Origin: Pyrrhoderma lamaoense
Lineage: Eukaryota; Basidiomycota; Agaricomycetes; Hymenochaetales; Hymenochaetaceae
Direction of reading: 5' to 3'
Assembly (NCBI GenBank): GCA_002794735.1
Contig: NBAZ01000002.1
Span: 1,364,001 to 1,428,000 of the forward strand
Length of the DNA: 64,000 nt
Shown here in pieces: positions 47,908-60,446 of this stretch (within the stretch, counting starts at the first letter, position 1; the number at the start of each line of letters is the position of its first letter). Below the pieces are notes generated by a model that saw only the letters and a program-made list of their open reading frames with translations, was not told the origin of the DNA and did not search any database. The translations under genes and the position numbers were made by a program.

Positions 47908-49320
47908 TGTTAAAGTGTAATAAGCTACTACTTGTTTGTGTTAGAGATAGGCGTTGACCCGCTCGGTGTAAGATAAGTATTCAACGGGAAACTGAAGGGT
48001 GGTATACAAAGAACTGAAAGAAGGTTGTAAGTAAGAACAGGTTTTTATCTGTATACGATATGTAGTGAACTTTGCAGTTACAAAGAGGATTTGGTATGCA
48101 TTCTGGGCCGGCCGGCGTGATAGATGGACATCAATAAGTGCAAATATCACCAAAGCAAGCCTAAGTGTGCGCATGTAAGCAAAGCAGGCTCGCAACCTAT
48201 TTTTTCAATACGGTGCAAAGGAGAATAAATAGAGTTTAGCCTGCGTACAATGAATGATTGTGTGATACATCTTGTATCAGCAAACTAGATATTTCGGTAA
48301 ATATATTGTCCAATTTAAGTTTCGAAAATGAGCGCTTGGTATCATACCAAGATCCAATTGAGTATAATATTCTCCTTTGTCCACTATCAATGAAGTGAAA
48401 TCTAGAAGAATAACTCGATGCCATCTTCTTCTAAAAGAAGTCGTGCAAACAGCTGCGCGGGAGCCTTCGTCTAGTGCACAGTGAGCAAAGGTGTCCAAAA
48501 GAGCAAATTTATTGATATACTTGTCCGGTCAGAAGCACTTATGAAACTCTTGTTATGAGTACCAAATTACTGATCTTGATTTGACGATGTCACCAAGCAT
48601 ATTAAGCAAACTCTAATGGTGACTAATAGTTCTCCATCCGTACCGTGATCAGAGGGGCAATCAGCTTTCAGTAAACTACTCGTAATGCCATAACTCAAAG
48701 TTTAAGCTGACCTAACGCAAGAACGTCTTTTCAGTTGTTAGTTATGCAGCAAGACGTTTAAAGAGTTTAACAATATAGTAGGTTATTTAGCAATGGTGAG
48801 CCTTAGGAACATTGTATACAGCAAGCACATGTCTATAACAGCAAAGTAGTATACTATCATACCGTAGAATATATCTCATATTTCATCTTTTTCACTAATA
48901 TGACACTAAAGGGCTGTTCCGGACTATCAGTTGATGCAACCACCATATCATTGAATATAGGCGCTTTGTGAGTAAAGCTTAAGTAATAGGTTTTATTAAC
49001 TAATCTGAAAAATTTCGACGCATATAAAATGATATTACGCTTCTGGAGTAGGGTCATTTATGAGTAAGCAAGGGCACATACGAATATTAATATGCGGCAA
49101 AGAAAATATATGTTAATAGGTCCTATTTGAATATCATAATAAAAAATAATAGCAATAATACCAGTGCATGTATTTGTCAAGATCAATCACATCTGATAAG
49201 GTGCGGCAACGCCCGGGTGGCTCAAGGACAAAAGCCTATTGTCACACTTTTTTTCAGTCGTCTACCATCACGATCACAAGACGTCGCTAACGCGTCGCTC
49301 AAACCACCTCACCATAGAGC
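47908..49320. other. divergent intergenic region
   Basis: This holds the promoters of the minus-strand surface protein and the plus-strand gene at 49321. Minus-strand open stretches at 47941-48195 and 48236-48498 show no motifs. A T-rich tract lies near 49248. No gene is seen. Confidence 0.35.
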
Positions 49321-50893
49321 ATGTCTTTAGACGTGTCACCTTATACAATGATACAACCTGGCGACAGGGTGAGGAGAAATGGCAAAATGTATAAGGCTAG
49401 TTTGAAAGCTTGGATTCCTTACTTCAAGATCGGCAAGTCGAGAATTCTGCGCGCTATACCTCCACACATGAACCAACACAAGGATGTACAGAAATTCAAT
49501 TTTTTTCACCCGATACTCGCTAAGGAGAAGATCGTCAGTCGTGAGCCTTTACTTCTCCCGTCGGAATACGATTCAAAAAGATCACCATTTCGAAAATATA
49601 CTACTTTAACCCAAATTGTTGAACTTAACGGAATTTCCCGTGATAATGGAAGTATGTGAAAGCAACCTTTGTTGTTGAAGTGTCTTGAAGTTATCTAACA
49701 TCATCTTGATTTCTAATATGTGCTCTGTTTCAGATGAGGCTATTGGTATTAAAAACGCTCGTAGACCCAAGGATATATATGTTCCTTCTCAACTTGGGAA
49801 GACGGTGGTTAAAGCTTCCAGCCCGTTCAAACCTTCCGACGTGCTTGCATCATCCATACTAGGTGAACGTACTCGAGGAAAATCAGAAGGCAGGTCCCGG
49901 CTGATGGATCCTTCTCGTGACATTACAAGATATACCCACAAGGAACATGTTACCTTGAAACCAATTTTGAAGCTACAGACTCGGGATATTCTAACGAAAC
50001 AAGAAATAAAGGATACAGACGACAGGCCAAGTAGTTCTCATTTCCGGTCAGCAAGATCTTCACCGACAGAACGCCTTTACGGTATAGCACTCGACCGACC
50101 ATCGAAACGCGCGGAAGCTAGGTGTGACAGCAGTCAAGCTTCAACATCTACGTCCACCACCACATCGCCGTTAGTTCCAATTTTAGATAAGGAAAACAAT
50201 CCTTTCCTTTCTCCTTCCACTACTAGTAACACTAGTATTACTACGCCTACTAGTAGTAAAAGTACTCCAAGTCCTAGTTATGACAGATTTACAAGTGGTA
50301 TCAAGTCTCGCAGCTTTCACTTGTCTCCACTAAATCCTCAAGCTTCGTCAACGCCCCGTCGTCCTTTTGATAATAACACATACCCTCATCTGCAAAGCAA
50401 GAGTATGGAGGTAGGACGTAGTCACACTTCCTCAAGACCACAATCACTACTACCAGCACCACAAAGGCCGCAATCCAAGTCTTTCATTGAGAAGACTGTT
50501 GTACCGCATAGTACCCCAAGGCTGACACAAATTAGTAAACAGAAGCCTGTTTCAAAAAGTGTGGAAGCAGTGAGAATAAGGCCTAAATCCGGCCTTACTT
50601 CCGAGATGAACCTGGAGAGTGATTTGAAGGATGTTGAGGATATTGATGAAGCTACTATGTGGCGCGAAATGGAGGAAAGTTATAGGAAATATAAAGAGCG
50701 ACGGAAATGCACTGGGATGAGCGATGAGCGGTCCAGCCGGGTGAAGTCGTCAAGTCCTAGGGATCGTATAGACAACGAAGTCAAGAGGAGCACCATCGAA
50801 GAAACTACCAAACGTTCCGAAGATCCACTCAGACTTAGGAGCAAGACACGCAGTCGTACCGAGTCGATGAACAGAATCAGAAGTGGTATATAA
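49321..50893 (+). CDS. protein with the 'MYKASL...ILRAIP' module and a disordered tail
   Basis: Exon 1 is 49321-49650 and exon 2 starts near 49734 (DEAIGIKNARRPKDIYVPSQ), giving about 495 residues. The first 110 residues match the N-terminal module of the gene starting at 6434: GKMYKASLKAWIPYF / GEMYYKASLACYFPIF, RILRAIPPHM / PILRAIPAHI, SREPLLLPS / HSEPLLLSN. The first intron is also in the same region. The rest is Ser/Thr/Pro/Arg-rich and disordered, with a Thr/Ser tract (50140-50280) and a charged helix near the end, EATMWREMEESYRKYKERRK. No coiled coil, PH or kinase follows before the stop at 50893. I do not recognise a family. It could be an adaptor sharing a docking module with the kinase. 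Confidence 0.6.
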
Positions 50894-52127
50894 ACAATCT
50901 ATCTATATACACAAGACTGGAATCTGAGACACTTTCATTCTTCATTCCCCACACACCATCATACTCACTTACTACTACGTATTCATCTTTCAATATCTTC
51001 ATTACCTTTTCAATGCTCTTTTACAGCTCTCATCGTATCTTTTTTTTTGCTTTCTCCGCAGTCTAACTCCTTTTCCCACTTTCTACACTCTCCCGGATTA
51101 TCTTTACTCTTTATCTGATATACCATTTCCCTTCTCATTTAGCAGCAACGTTACGCACGATCTTTAATGATATGACCAAACCACTATACTCTTTACGAAT
51201 AGTACGCTTATTGATCAACGTATCTGAATGCACTTTTTTTTCATAAAGTGGAGGAAGAGGCCGCAGAGGGCGTAGACAAAATGGAAATCTGACTCAGATT
51301 CCTCCATTCTTGCCAAAAGTATTAACGACACCCTATTTACTGCATCTGGGCGAAGCTTATTGAAAAAATAAAAGTGTTTGAGAAAATTTCACGCAGCAAC
51401 CTCCTGAGTCGATTCACAATTTCCACACCATCACTGAGTGCGTTAGCTATCAAGATATTATTCGTAATCATATCAATGAGCTTTTTTTCTTCATACTAGA
51501 ATCTTATCATGGACTTCGAACTCTTATTTGAACAGATATCAAATACTCGACCAGCCCTAAACATACAGGATCCCCAAAGATTCACATGCATGCTTCGTTG
51601 TCGTCATATCCTTCAACTATTGCTAATTAGGCATGATAACACCATACACTGATACACACAACACCCGAACCTGAATTTTGCATATTTTCTTAAAATGACG
51701 TGTTCATCAATCCTAACGAACTCAGATCTCTTGAACTATCCAAGGGAATTAAAAATCCTGCGTGCGCAATTACTAACCAAATTCCCGACACAAAGCAGGA
51801 AGGAGAAAACAGACTAGGAAAGAATAGGAAGCAAAGCAATTAAAATTATATGCTATAAAAGTCCATATATGCTAATGCTATAAAAATGACGGGAAGATGC
51901 TTATAACAAGAGGCTAGACGTCGAGGAGGATGGTGTGGGAGGGTGTAGCTGCCACTTGCAAAGGTATGAACACTTGACGTTACTTTATTAACCCAAAGAA
52001 AACGTGAATGGTCCAGAAATAAAACGTATGAAACTAATCGAACTGTCTGATCTATCAGAAAGAAAGTTTTTGTCCGATGCATTGGAAATAGCGTAGGGTT
52101 TTGAATGGATGGAATGGAGAGGTGCGT
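50894..52127. other. intergenic stretch, pyrimidine-rich start
   Basis: The first 250 bases are C/T-rich on the plus strand and probably the 3' UTR of the preceding gene. The rest, to the end of the minus-strand surface protein, shows no gene. Confidence 0.4.
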
Positions 52128-52708
52128 TTAGAGGCCGGCGAGGGCAACGGCACCTGCGACGAAAGCGATAGCACCAGGGAAAGCGGCGTTAGCCATTGCA
52201 CCGCTGGATGAGCTGCTGGAGGCTGCGGAGGAGCTAGCAGTGCTGCTGCTTGAGGCTTTCGAGGTGGTAGTGGTGTGAGTGGAGGAAACAGCTGAAGAAA
52301 CAGCTGAGGAAACGGCTGAAGTGACAGCGGTAGCAGCTGAGGTGACGGCAGTGTCAACGGCGGTGGTGTCTACAAGTGTGTCACTATATTTATGGAAATT
52401 AGGTTTCTTTCGTCAGTAAGGTATTCTTTTATTAACAGTGAAGCTTAAGAAATAACATACGTAGCGACTGCGGTATCAGTTCCTACGGCAGAGTCGGTGA
52501 CTGCAGTTCCAGCAACTGCGGTGTCAGTTCCTACAGCATCGGTTGCGGTCGCAGTGTCAGTGGCGAGGGTATCGGTGACTGCGGTGTCGGTCGCGAGAAC
52601 AGTGTCGGTAGCAGCACCATCGGTTGCAACAGTTGTAGCTGCACCAGCATCCTGGGCAACAACGAAGGCTGCGAGGGCAGTAACAAAGAAGGCGCTACGG
52701 AAGAGCAT
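52128..52708 (-). CDS. secreted Ala/Thr-repeat cell-surface protein with hydrophobic tail
   Basis: Two exons (52708-52461 and 52383-52128) join in phase to give 167 residues. The signal peptide is MLFRSAFFVTALAAFVVAQD. The mature part has about ten imperfect repeats of the type ATDTAVTDTL, then Ser/Thr-rich TSAVSSAVSSAVSS stretches. The last segment, MANAAFPGAIAFVAGAVALA, followed by GL and the stop, is a GPI-anchor-like hydrophobic end with small residues (SSSGA) before it. This matches the layout of small abundant wall proteins of basidiomycetes. A pyrimidine-rich leader precedes the gene. No frame breaks are seen. Confidence 0.78.
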
Positions 52709-55124
52709 TGTGATTATTTACCAAGTTGGAAAATGGCTTAATGTAAAAGAGAAGTGGAAAGGGAGTCCGACGACGACGACAATGAGGGAAGGAGGGGAAT
52801 TAAAGGAGAAGAAAGGTTTTGAGAGGGCTTTGGGGTTTTTATACACAATTCAGGGCATGACCCTAGAAAATGTCGAAATTGCTGCGGGTCTATAATTTAC
52901 AAACAACTCCCTCAGAAGAAGAGGCAAGATTATGGTTAACACAGCCCGGAATGAGAAGTGGGCCCCTTACTCCACTCTGAGAGTGAACCCTCAAACAGCC
53001 GTGAGTACTAAAAATCTAATTTACTGATCTCTTTTTGCAACCCGAAAGTTACCTCCAGATGTCCTTCCTTCCATCCAAATTGATCTAACTGCTGTGTATT
53101 CCGGCCACACCGCAGCATTCAACAGTACGAGCAAGAAAGCCAGGAAGGGTCTCGAACTCTTATTTTATGGGATCGGATCCTCAAATATTAAAAGGAGAAT
53201 TTTTCTTAATCGTCCATATGAGTTACAAGTAATTGAAGGGGGTGAAGGTATCTGTATGCTTTACCGCCCGTACCCCGCAACGCAGATTCACGTTTTCGCT
53301 TCGCTTCCGACCTATTAACCGTCCCCCCTCTGATGGAGTTTTGCCTGACGACTTTTTTGGAGCCTTTTTTTCACTTTCTTTCCCTTTTTTTGTTTTAATC
53401 GGGTATAAGGTTTCTAAATATAGAATTATGGGGAAACTTAGTCCGAACGGATTGTCGGATTCGCATATGGGAACTCCGATGGATGACATCAATGTACTCT
53501 ATAGAATATTTAGAATATTCACTTTGAATAATATAATAAACTTTATTTGAGGGCTGTGCAAAAATATCTATAGAGCCAATGCTCTTCTGTTGAATGCAGT
53601 CAGAGTAGCAGCTATCAATTAACGTTGTTTCTTCTGGAACATAACTCTGGTATTTAGCATGCCAATATCTTCAGAAAGAAACAGGGGTGAAAAGGGAGGA
53701 TAGGTACTTTGCAGAAGGAAGAAGTAATCATCAGGGTTAAGGCAGTGCATACAAGTTCCAGTTCATCATGCACAGTAAACGCTCACACACAAGGCGGCAT
53801 GTTCTATCCGCCTTACCCCTTTCCGGTCCAAAAGCGTATGCGTATGCATGTATCATAGATGCACATGTATATGCAGAGATATGAGAGGAAGGAGAGGTCG
53901 GAAATCATGTAAGGTAGGTTTGTTCAAGTTGAGGAGGGGTTCCCCGTTGTACCTTTTTTTATTTATTTTCTTTTCCTTTCTCTTTCTTTCTCTCTCTCTT
54001 AACGTTTTGCTGATATGAATGATCTTCACGTTGGCCTGGAATCAGGTCTCGAGGACTAGGCCTTCAGGCCTTAGGATTGACCGATCAGAGTGATCATGGC
54101 TAAAAAGAAAAGGAAAATCTTTGAAAAGAAAAAAAGGTCGATGATCTTCAAAACTAAACTAGCTCGTAACTTTGGCTATACTACTAAGTAGTCTAGCACT
54201 TTTCTTTTTGAACCTCTTAGTTGCTAGGGGCAACTTAAAAAAAAAGCCAAAAAAAGGACTTGCCCCTCCCTCTCTCCCCTTCCCTCTGTGTACCAAGTCA
54301 GCTTCGCCGTTCCGCAGTACTTTTTTCTCGATAAGGGGTTGATAGGTTGATGATGGCTAACCTGTCTCACTTGCGGTCCTCGATTTATTAGATATTAGTC
54401 ATAAATCAGTTGGTTAGTACCAATATTAGTGTTGCTTATTAAAAAAAACTCCTTTTTTGTTATTATAATTACTCTTGTTGTGTAAGTTGTGTGGTTGCAG
54501 GGAATTTAGGAGATAGGAGGAGCGTTGCGGAGTCGTGGGCTATAGAACGTAGCACACGGTCTCAGGAACTTGACGGAAAACTTTCATATCATCTCACATC
54601 GTATACGGACCCGCAACCCGTCTTACTCACGCAAAGTCAAAGTGGGCATCTTGTCCAATAAACTTGTTTCGTCTCTCTGGAAGCATTTACTTTTTTCTCA
54701 AGGATGACATTAACTCCGATTCGTGTTGTCTTGACGATATAAATGCCCCACTCAATAATAGTGACTGAGACTTGTTTCGTGTATGTTTTTGGAAGAGAAT
54801 GCCAAGTCGTTTATGTTAAGTTTCACGGAATGATGATGTCATCCTTCGCAGAATCAACATCTTGTTGTTATTGGGGATGCGAAAGATTTTACAGAACCTC
54901 TCCCGAAGGTATCTTCATTTTTGATTTTGATTTAAGTTTGAGTCGAGAAGGTGTAAGAAGAATTACTGCTACATGATGGACGTATTTGGTCATTAATTAG
55001 AATAAAGAGGTGCAAAGTCAAAGCAAACAAAATAGTCTTTTGTGTAGCGAAGTCCAGGATCATAGAACAAATTGTTCGTACCGTTCGAGAAGAGATAGTT
55101 CCAAAAACTTCCTTTCTCCCTTCT
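52709..55124. other. 2.4-kb stretch without a recognised gene
   Basis: It begins with the likely promoter of the surface-protein gene. It contains a T/C tract (53948-54000), A-rich runs (54100-54140, 54236-54258) and open stretches at 53094-53550 and 54743-54976 without motifs. No transposon ends, tRNA or splice-consistent exons were found. Confidence 0.35.
53948..54000. repeat. polypyrimidine tract
   Basis: This is about 50 bases of almost pure T and C, ending in a short (TC)n run. It could be a nucleosome-poor promoter element of an undetected transcript. Confidence 0.6.
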
Positions 55125-58100
55125 CTAGGATATTGTACCTTTCAGTCTGAAGTCCCGGCTACTAGCACCTATGTTAACAACAATATCACCCTTGGGACGT
55201 GCCCATCCTTGCGCCACAACGTCCCAAATAGATAGATCATATCTCGAAAGCGTAATAGACAGTTGGCTAGACTCTCCCGCTTGGAGATGAACGTCTGTGA
55301 ATCCTTTCAACATATTAGGAGGAGATCCAGCGCTCTCGGGTTGTGTGATATAAAGTTGTGGAATCTAGAACATTGAGTTAGCGCACAACAAACTATAGAG
55401 AATGAGTACTTGGCATACCTCAGTACCCGCAACGGCTCCAGTGTTCTCGACAATGAAGGTTACGTTGTATGCAGGTTCATGCAGCCAAAGAGCCACTGAC
55501 GAACCCTCACCACTTCCACCGGCGTTTGGTACACCATTCTTCCACTGACTGATAATAGATGCCGAAGCGAACTGATGCGAGGCGGGAACTTCGCGTACAC
55601 GAATTTGGCTGTATTTGAAAGTCGTGTAACTCAACCCGAAACCAAATTCGAAGCGAGGCTCAATCCAGCGGCGTCGAAGTGTCGATAGTCAATAAGAAGT
55701 CTAGAAGACGTTTTTAGTGAGTTAAGGTTATAAAAGAGCTAATTCCGAATCGCGCCTTTTTTTATAGTCTTACTTACTTTTCGTTATATGGGATCTGGAG
55801 TATAGATCCGTCACTCCCGCCAAGAACGAGTTGAGTCCCATAATCGCTAGCATTCTTCGCTATTGTGTAGGGCAGCCTTCCACTAGGGTTAACATGACCA
55901 TATAGAACGTCTACTAAAGCATTTCCAGTCTCCGGCCCCCCTAATCCGGCCCATACTACAGCACTGACGTTCTCATGCTCAATCCAGCTTTCTAAGATAA
56001 GAGGGCCGACAGAATGGACAACAACAACAGTGTTGGGGTTCTGAGCAGCAACAGCATTAACGAGTGCGTCCCCGTTGTGCCATGCAGTCAGGTTCTTGCG
56101 ATCACCTTCATTCCCGTCAACAGTGATATAACCTTCACCTGAATCGGAGTTTATGAAGACCATCGCAATTTCGGCCTGGATGGCAATATTTCCTGCTGTA
56201 TCGGTCGCGAAATTGTCAAGGAGCCAGTTAACTGTCGTACGATCTTTGCGAGCGCGAGCTTGAATAGCTTCAAGAGGCTTAAAGATATCTTAGAGATTAT
56301 TGTAAGGAAATTCTTAGTGAAATGCACCTACAGAAACAAGGTATGTGAACTACCAAGGTTGGAGCATCACTCTGAGTGAGTGCGAATTGTAAAACAAGAT
56401 GGTGAATATACACATACGTTAGCTGTTCCAGAACCCCAACCCATCGCAAGGATTCCATCATTTCCACCATTATCTGAGAATTGATTTGGTCCACCAATCT
56501 GGGAGCCGGCGTCGACACCTATCACAGCAATGCTTCTTGGTTTTCGTAGAGGGAGGGTCCCATTCTTGTTCTTTAAAAGTACGGTAGAAGCCGCACCTAT
56601 CGTCCTTACTATATCTGCGTGATCATCTTGAACGTCGATATGCTCATTCGTGGCCTCATCTGTAGGTGCGAACGCGTTGAAGCTTACTTCTGGGTAATTT
56701 TCATCTTGATGCAAGTAGTACCACGCCGCAGCTATGCGGGTAGCCATGTCGTCAAGGCGATCCTCACTGATCGAACCATTGTTAACAAAGGCTGTTAAAT
56801 TTGCTCCCCACCACGAAGTACCAGAGTTAAAGGTGATATCACCTGGCATCGACATGTCAAGTCCGAAGATGGCACTCAATGTAGAATGTTGAGCACTCCA
56901 GTCACTCATTACATATCCTCTGAAACCCATTTCACCTTTAAGAATTTGATTTACGGTACGATCATTCTCGCAAGCATATGTCTCGTTAATCTGGTTGTAC
57001 GAGCACATCACGGAGGCGACACCCGCTTGGACACTGCGTAGAAAGGGCGCTGAATAGAGTTCATGCTCCGTACGATCATCAACATTGCTACTCTCCATTG
57101 TTCGTTCATGCTCTTGCTCATTGTTGATATAGTGCTTAGCACAAGCTTGAACACCAGAGCTTTGCATACCAAGGATAGTTTCGTAAGCTGCCTCTCCAGC
57201 AAGAAAAGGGTCAGCTCCAAAACCTTCCCAATTTCGACCACCCTGTGCAATACGACCCAAATTCATCATAGGACCAAGGGCAACATGTACCCCCTTGCCT
57301 GTAGTAGCCAAGATCATTCGTTAGGACCTGATGAGCGTTTAAAGAATTAAGAAGTTAAGACTTACCTTTGAACTCAGCACCCATTGCTTCACCTCGTTCC
57401 CGAATTAACTTACGCTGCCATGTAGCGGCTGCATTGATGCCTGCTGGGAAAGCGGTTGCAAAATCTGCGAAGCGGACACCAAGGGGAGAGTCCTTAATTA
57501 TATAGTTTGAGTATCACAAGTCAGAGCCTATGTACTAAATCAGAATTACCTCTAGACAAAGACCTTTCCAAGGACCAGATCCGTCCGCTGGTACGGGAGG
57601 GACGTTTCCAACACAACGACCACCCATCCACCCGACTCCAGTCGAGAAATTTGCCTACATTCAGAGCAGTTAGATATATAGGCATGAAATAAGACACGAT
57701 GTAGTATTTAGGGACTTATAATACAAAATACTATGAATTATTATACCTTTTCCTCTATACTAAGCCCACTTATCAAGTCCCGTGCCCTAGTCCATGCTTC
57801 TGTCCAAGCAGGATTGAAGTCTGGAATCAGAAGTGAACCAACCTCGGGTGGGGAAAGAGGATCCGTTGCAGGGTAAATGCCTAAAATTAACATCGACTTA
57901 AGGTTATTTATAGCTCTTCGGACCCATAATTAATGCAATTAACCCACCAGGCACTGAAGCTTGCGTTGGGCTTGCAAATGGGCTGAAGGGATGAGTTTCA
58001 TCTGGATTAGGTGGAGCTTGAACATTTATTCCACCTGGTCCGGTGATACTCGCAGTTGAGCTCGGAGTGAAGGAACCAGAAAGAGTCGAAGTTACATTGC

Positions 58101-58428
58101 CAGAAAGTGGGAAAGAAGAGAGAGGTATTGACACTCCGGTAGAGCCGAATGTACCTGAAGTATCAATAGAAGTGGTGATAGGAATGGAGCTTAATGAGAA
58201 GCTTGACGCCGTAGAGACAGTTGAAACTGATGCCGGGCCCGAAGTTGAAGAAAGTGAGCCTTCTGAAGTAAGTTGCGACTCCGTGAACGAGGTGGAGACT
58301 ACAAGTGATGATGTTGTCGTTACTGAAGGCTCAGCTGAGCTTGATACAGTCGATGTTTCCGATGTCGTAAGAGCCCTTACCGCCAAGCAGAAGCCGAGAA
58401 GCGTGGAGAATCGAGAGTTGAGCAACAT
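55125..58428 (-). CDS. glycoside hydrolase family 3 beta-glucosidase, copy B
   Basis: This is a secreted beta-glucosidase acting on cello-oligosaccharides or other beta-glucosides. The start at 58428 gives MLLNSRFSTLLGFCLAVRAL, a signal peptide, followed by a 130-residue Ser/Thr-rich linker. The TIM barrel begins with [20 protein letters not shown] and contains [65 protein letters not shown] and the nucleophile Asp in VMSDWSAQHS (codon 56901-56903). The second domain has [21 protein letters not shown] and FGFGLSYTTF, and a fibronectin-III-like tail ends [11 protein letters not shown]. At least seven introns interrupt it. One missing base is inferred at FDAAG|IEPRFEF (about 55657). Otherwise it reads through. 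It is a paralogue of 7099-10234. Confidence 0.9.
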
Positions 58429-60446
58429 CTGAACCCTCTCCGTTGTTGCTTTCTTTCACTCGAGCTTGGTGAGGTCGTCCGCAGCGCAAAGGCAAAGTGG
58501 CAGGACTGAGGGAGAACATGTTCAAGTTTTAATTATATATACATTCTTCCACCGTACACCACACTTCTGCAATGCCGGGGAAATTGATCTAGGCGCAATG
58601 AGGCCGCTCTAAAAGAGACCGCTAGAGTATCATGGTTAGCTCTGCGTGACTTGAATTATCCAAATTAAGATAATTTTACGTAAGAGCAAGTTCATCCTAT
58701 TTCTGATTTTCTTCCGTTCTTCATGATTACCTTTTTTGTATAACCCACCTGACCACATTATAACATTTTTCAAATTATTTTTTCTCATCGCTCAGGGTTC
58801 TTATGGTGTAACCCACATGTATGAGCAAAAACTTAGGTGGACGTTTGATAAACCGCTACATATAATATTGCGATGTGAATGGGCATCTGTCTCGTAATTC
58901 GGGACCTCTCTCCGAGCGCTAACTCTGACAAATGCGGATCTCCAACTTTGTTGACAATTACCGACAGTCTATAACAATTTTGCCAAGTGCATGTCACGTA
59001 TTGGAGGCGAACGATAGCACTTTTACGCTGTGATCGCTACGTATGAAATGATTCCGCCTTTTATCATTTTTCTCCGACAATTCTGATGTTTATCACAACA
59101 TATAGCATACATAGGCGATTTTCCGATGAAAACCCAAAGTTGCACATTCATACTGCCAGTTTGCGCTAGTGATTGACTTAAAATAAACGGGCTTAGCAAT
59201 CAACATAGCACAGATAGAAGGAAGAGAAGAGTCAAATCATCAAATGAGCGAACTGTTCTCTAGAATGTTTCGGAAGTACTATGTGAGTTTTTCAGCGATC
59301 ATAATGGTGAACATTAAAATTTTGATCGTAGGTATTTATATAACGACAAACACGCTGAACTATGCAGTTTTATATATCTTAGTGTTTGTAAGTTTAAATC
59401 CGAGAAATATTGTACAATCCGTAAATGCATCCGTCATCTATTCCCCTGGATGTAAGAAATGTGGCTGACACGTCCTCTACGTGAAAATTTCTCTTATCAA
59501 AAGAAGACGGTGGCTAGGAGAAGATGCAAGCTCTTGTATCCTCAACACAGGGAAGATTGTGGACTCAATGGCGGACCGATTGTAGAAAGATAGGGTTATA
59601 ATCTTCTATAACGAGATCATCGCAATACAGAAACTGATCTACCACGAGCGAAGATCAACAAATGGAATTCGAATTGAGACCGGAAGAATAGATTGCAAGT
59701 CAACTTCATTGGATCATGGTATCGTTCATCATACTAGAGAGAGCGTATCTCTATAATTTCTATTTTATAAGTGCAGACCCTTTTATTATCATATCATCAT
59801 CTGACTCTTAAAGCCGGTAAGAAAACTCCTAGCTACGAGATGCGTCCTTTTCACCCTTACTTCTCAGTTCTGTTCCCTTGGAATATAGAAGAGATTGAGT
59901 ATGCCGACGGACCGGGTTGGACTGAGAAGGCTATAACCTAGGCACGTGCGAAACGAATCTGTACCACATGCAACTCTCCGAACTCACTAACTATAGATTT
60001 TCAGAATGACTTGCGCATTTTAAGAGTCAGTAACTGTAAGCTCTCTTTCAGCATTCAAGTATGCGATTGGGGACACGCCTGATTGTTGAATAGGAGTTAA
60101 TATCCATCCATCGAATGTATGATCACAAAATATCGTATAAGCCATAGAATTAGTAGTTCTGAAAACTTAATACGCATATTTGTCGTGTATATTCGAGAAC
60201 ACCACAATGCAACAGAACGCTGCTTTATTCAGAGTACGTTCGACCGTTCTCTGACAAACCCAGATAAATCATATTACTTTTAAGGCTAGTTCAATCTAAA
60301 ATCAAGGCTGAAGTTTGTATAACAAAGAATATGAATCAATGAGAGAAGCATTACATTGTCAAGGAACAAAATCATGATACACTACATATAAGTATTGTGC
60401 ATATAATCGAGTATAATATCATACGTTTCCAACTTTGCTCTACGTA
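58429..60446. other. intergenic stretch
   Basis: Its first part is the likely promoter of GH3 copy B (a TATA-like atatatac near 58540). A plus-strand open stretch at 59244-59468 has no motif. The rest is AT-rich without gene signals. Confidence 0.35.

Noticed and set aside
58043..58432. Val/Glu-rich 129-codon plus-strand open frame
   Set aside because: It is the antisense shadow of the Ser/Thr-rich linker of GH3 copy B.
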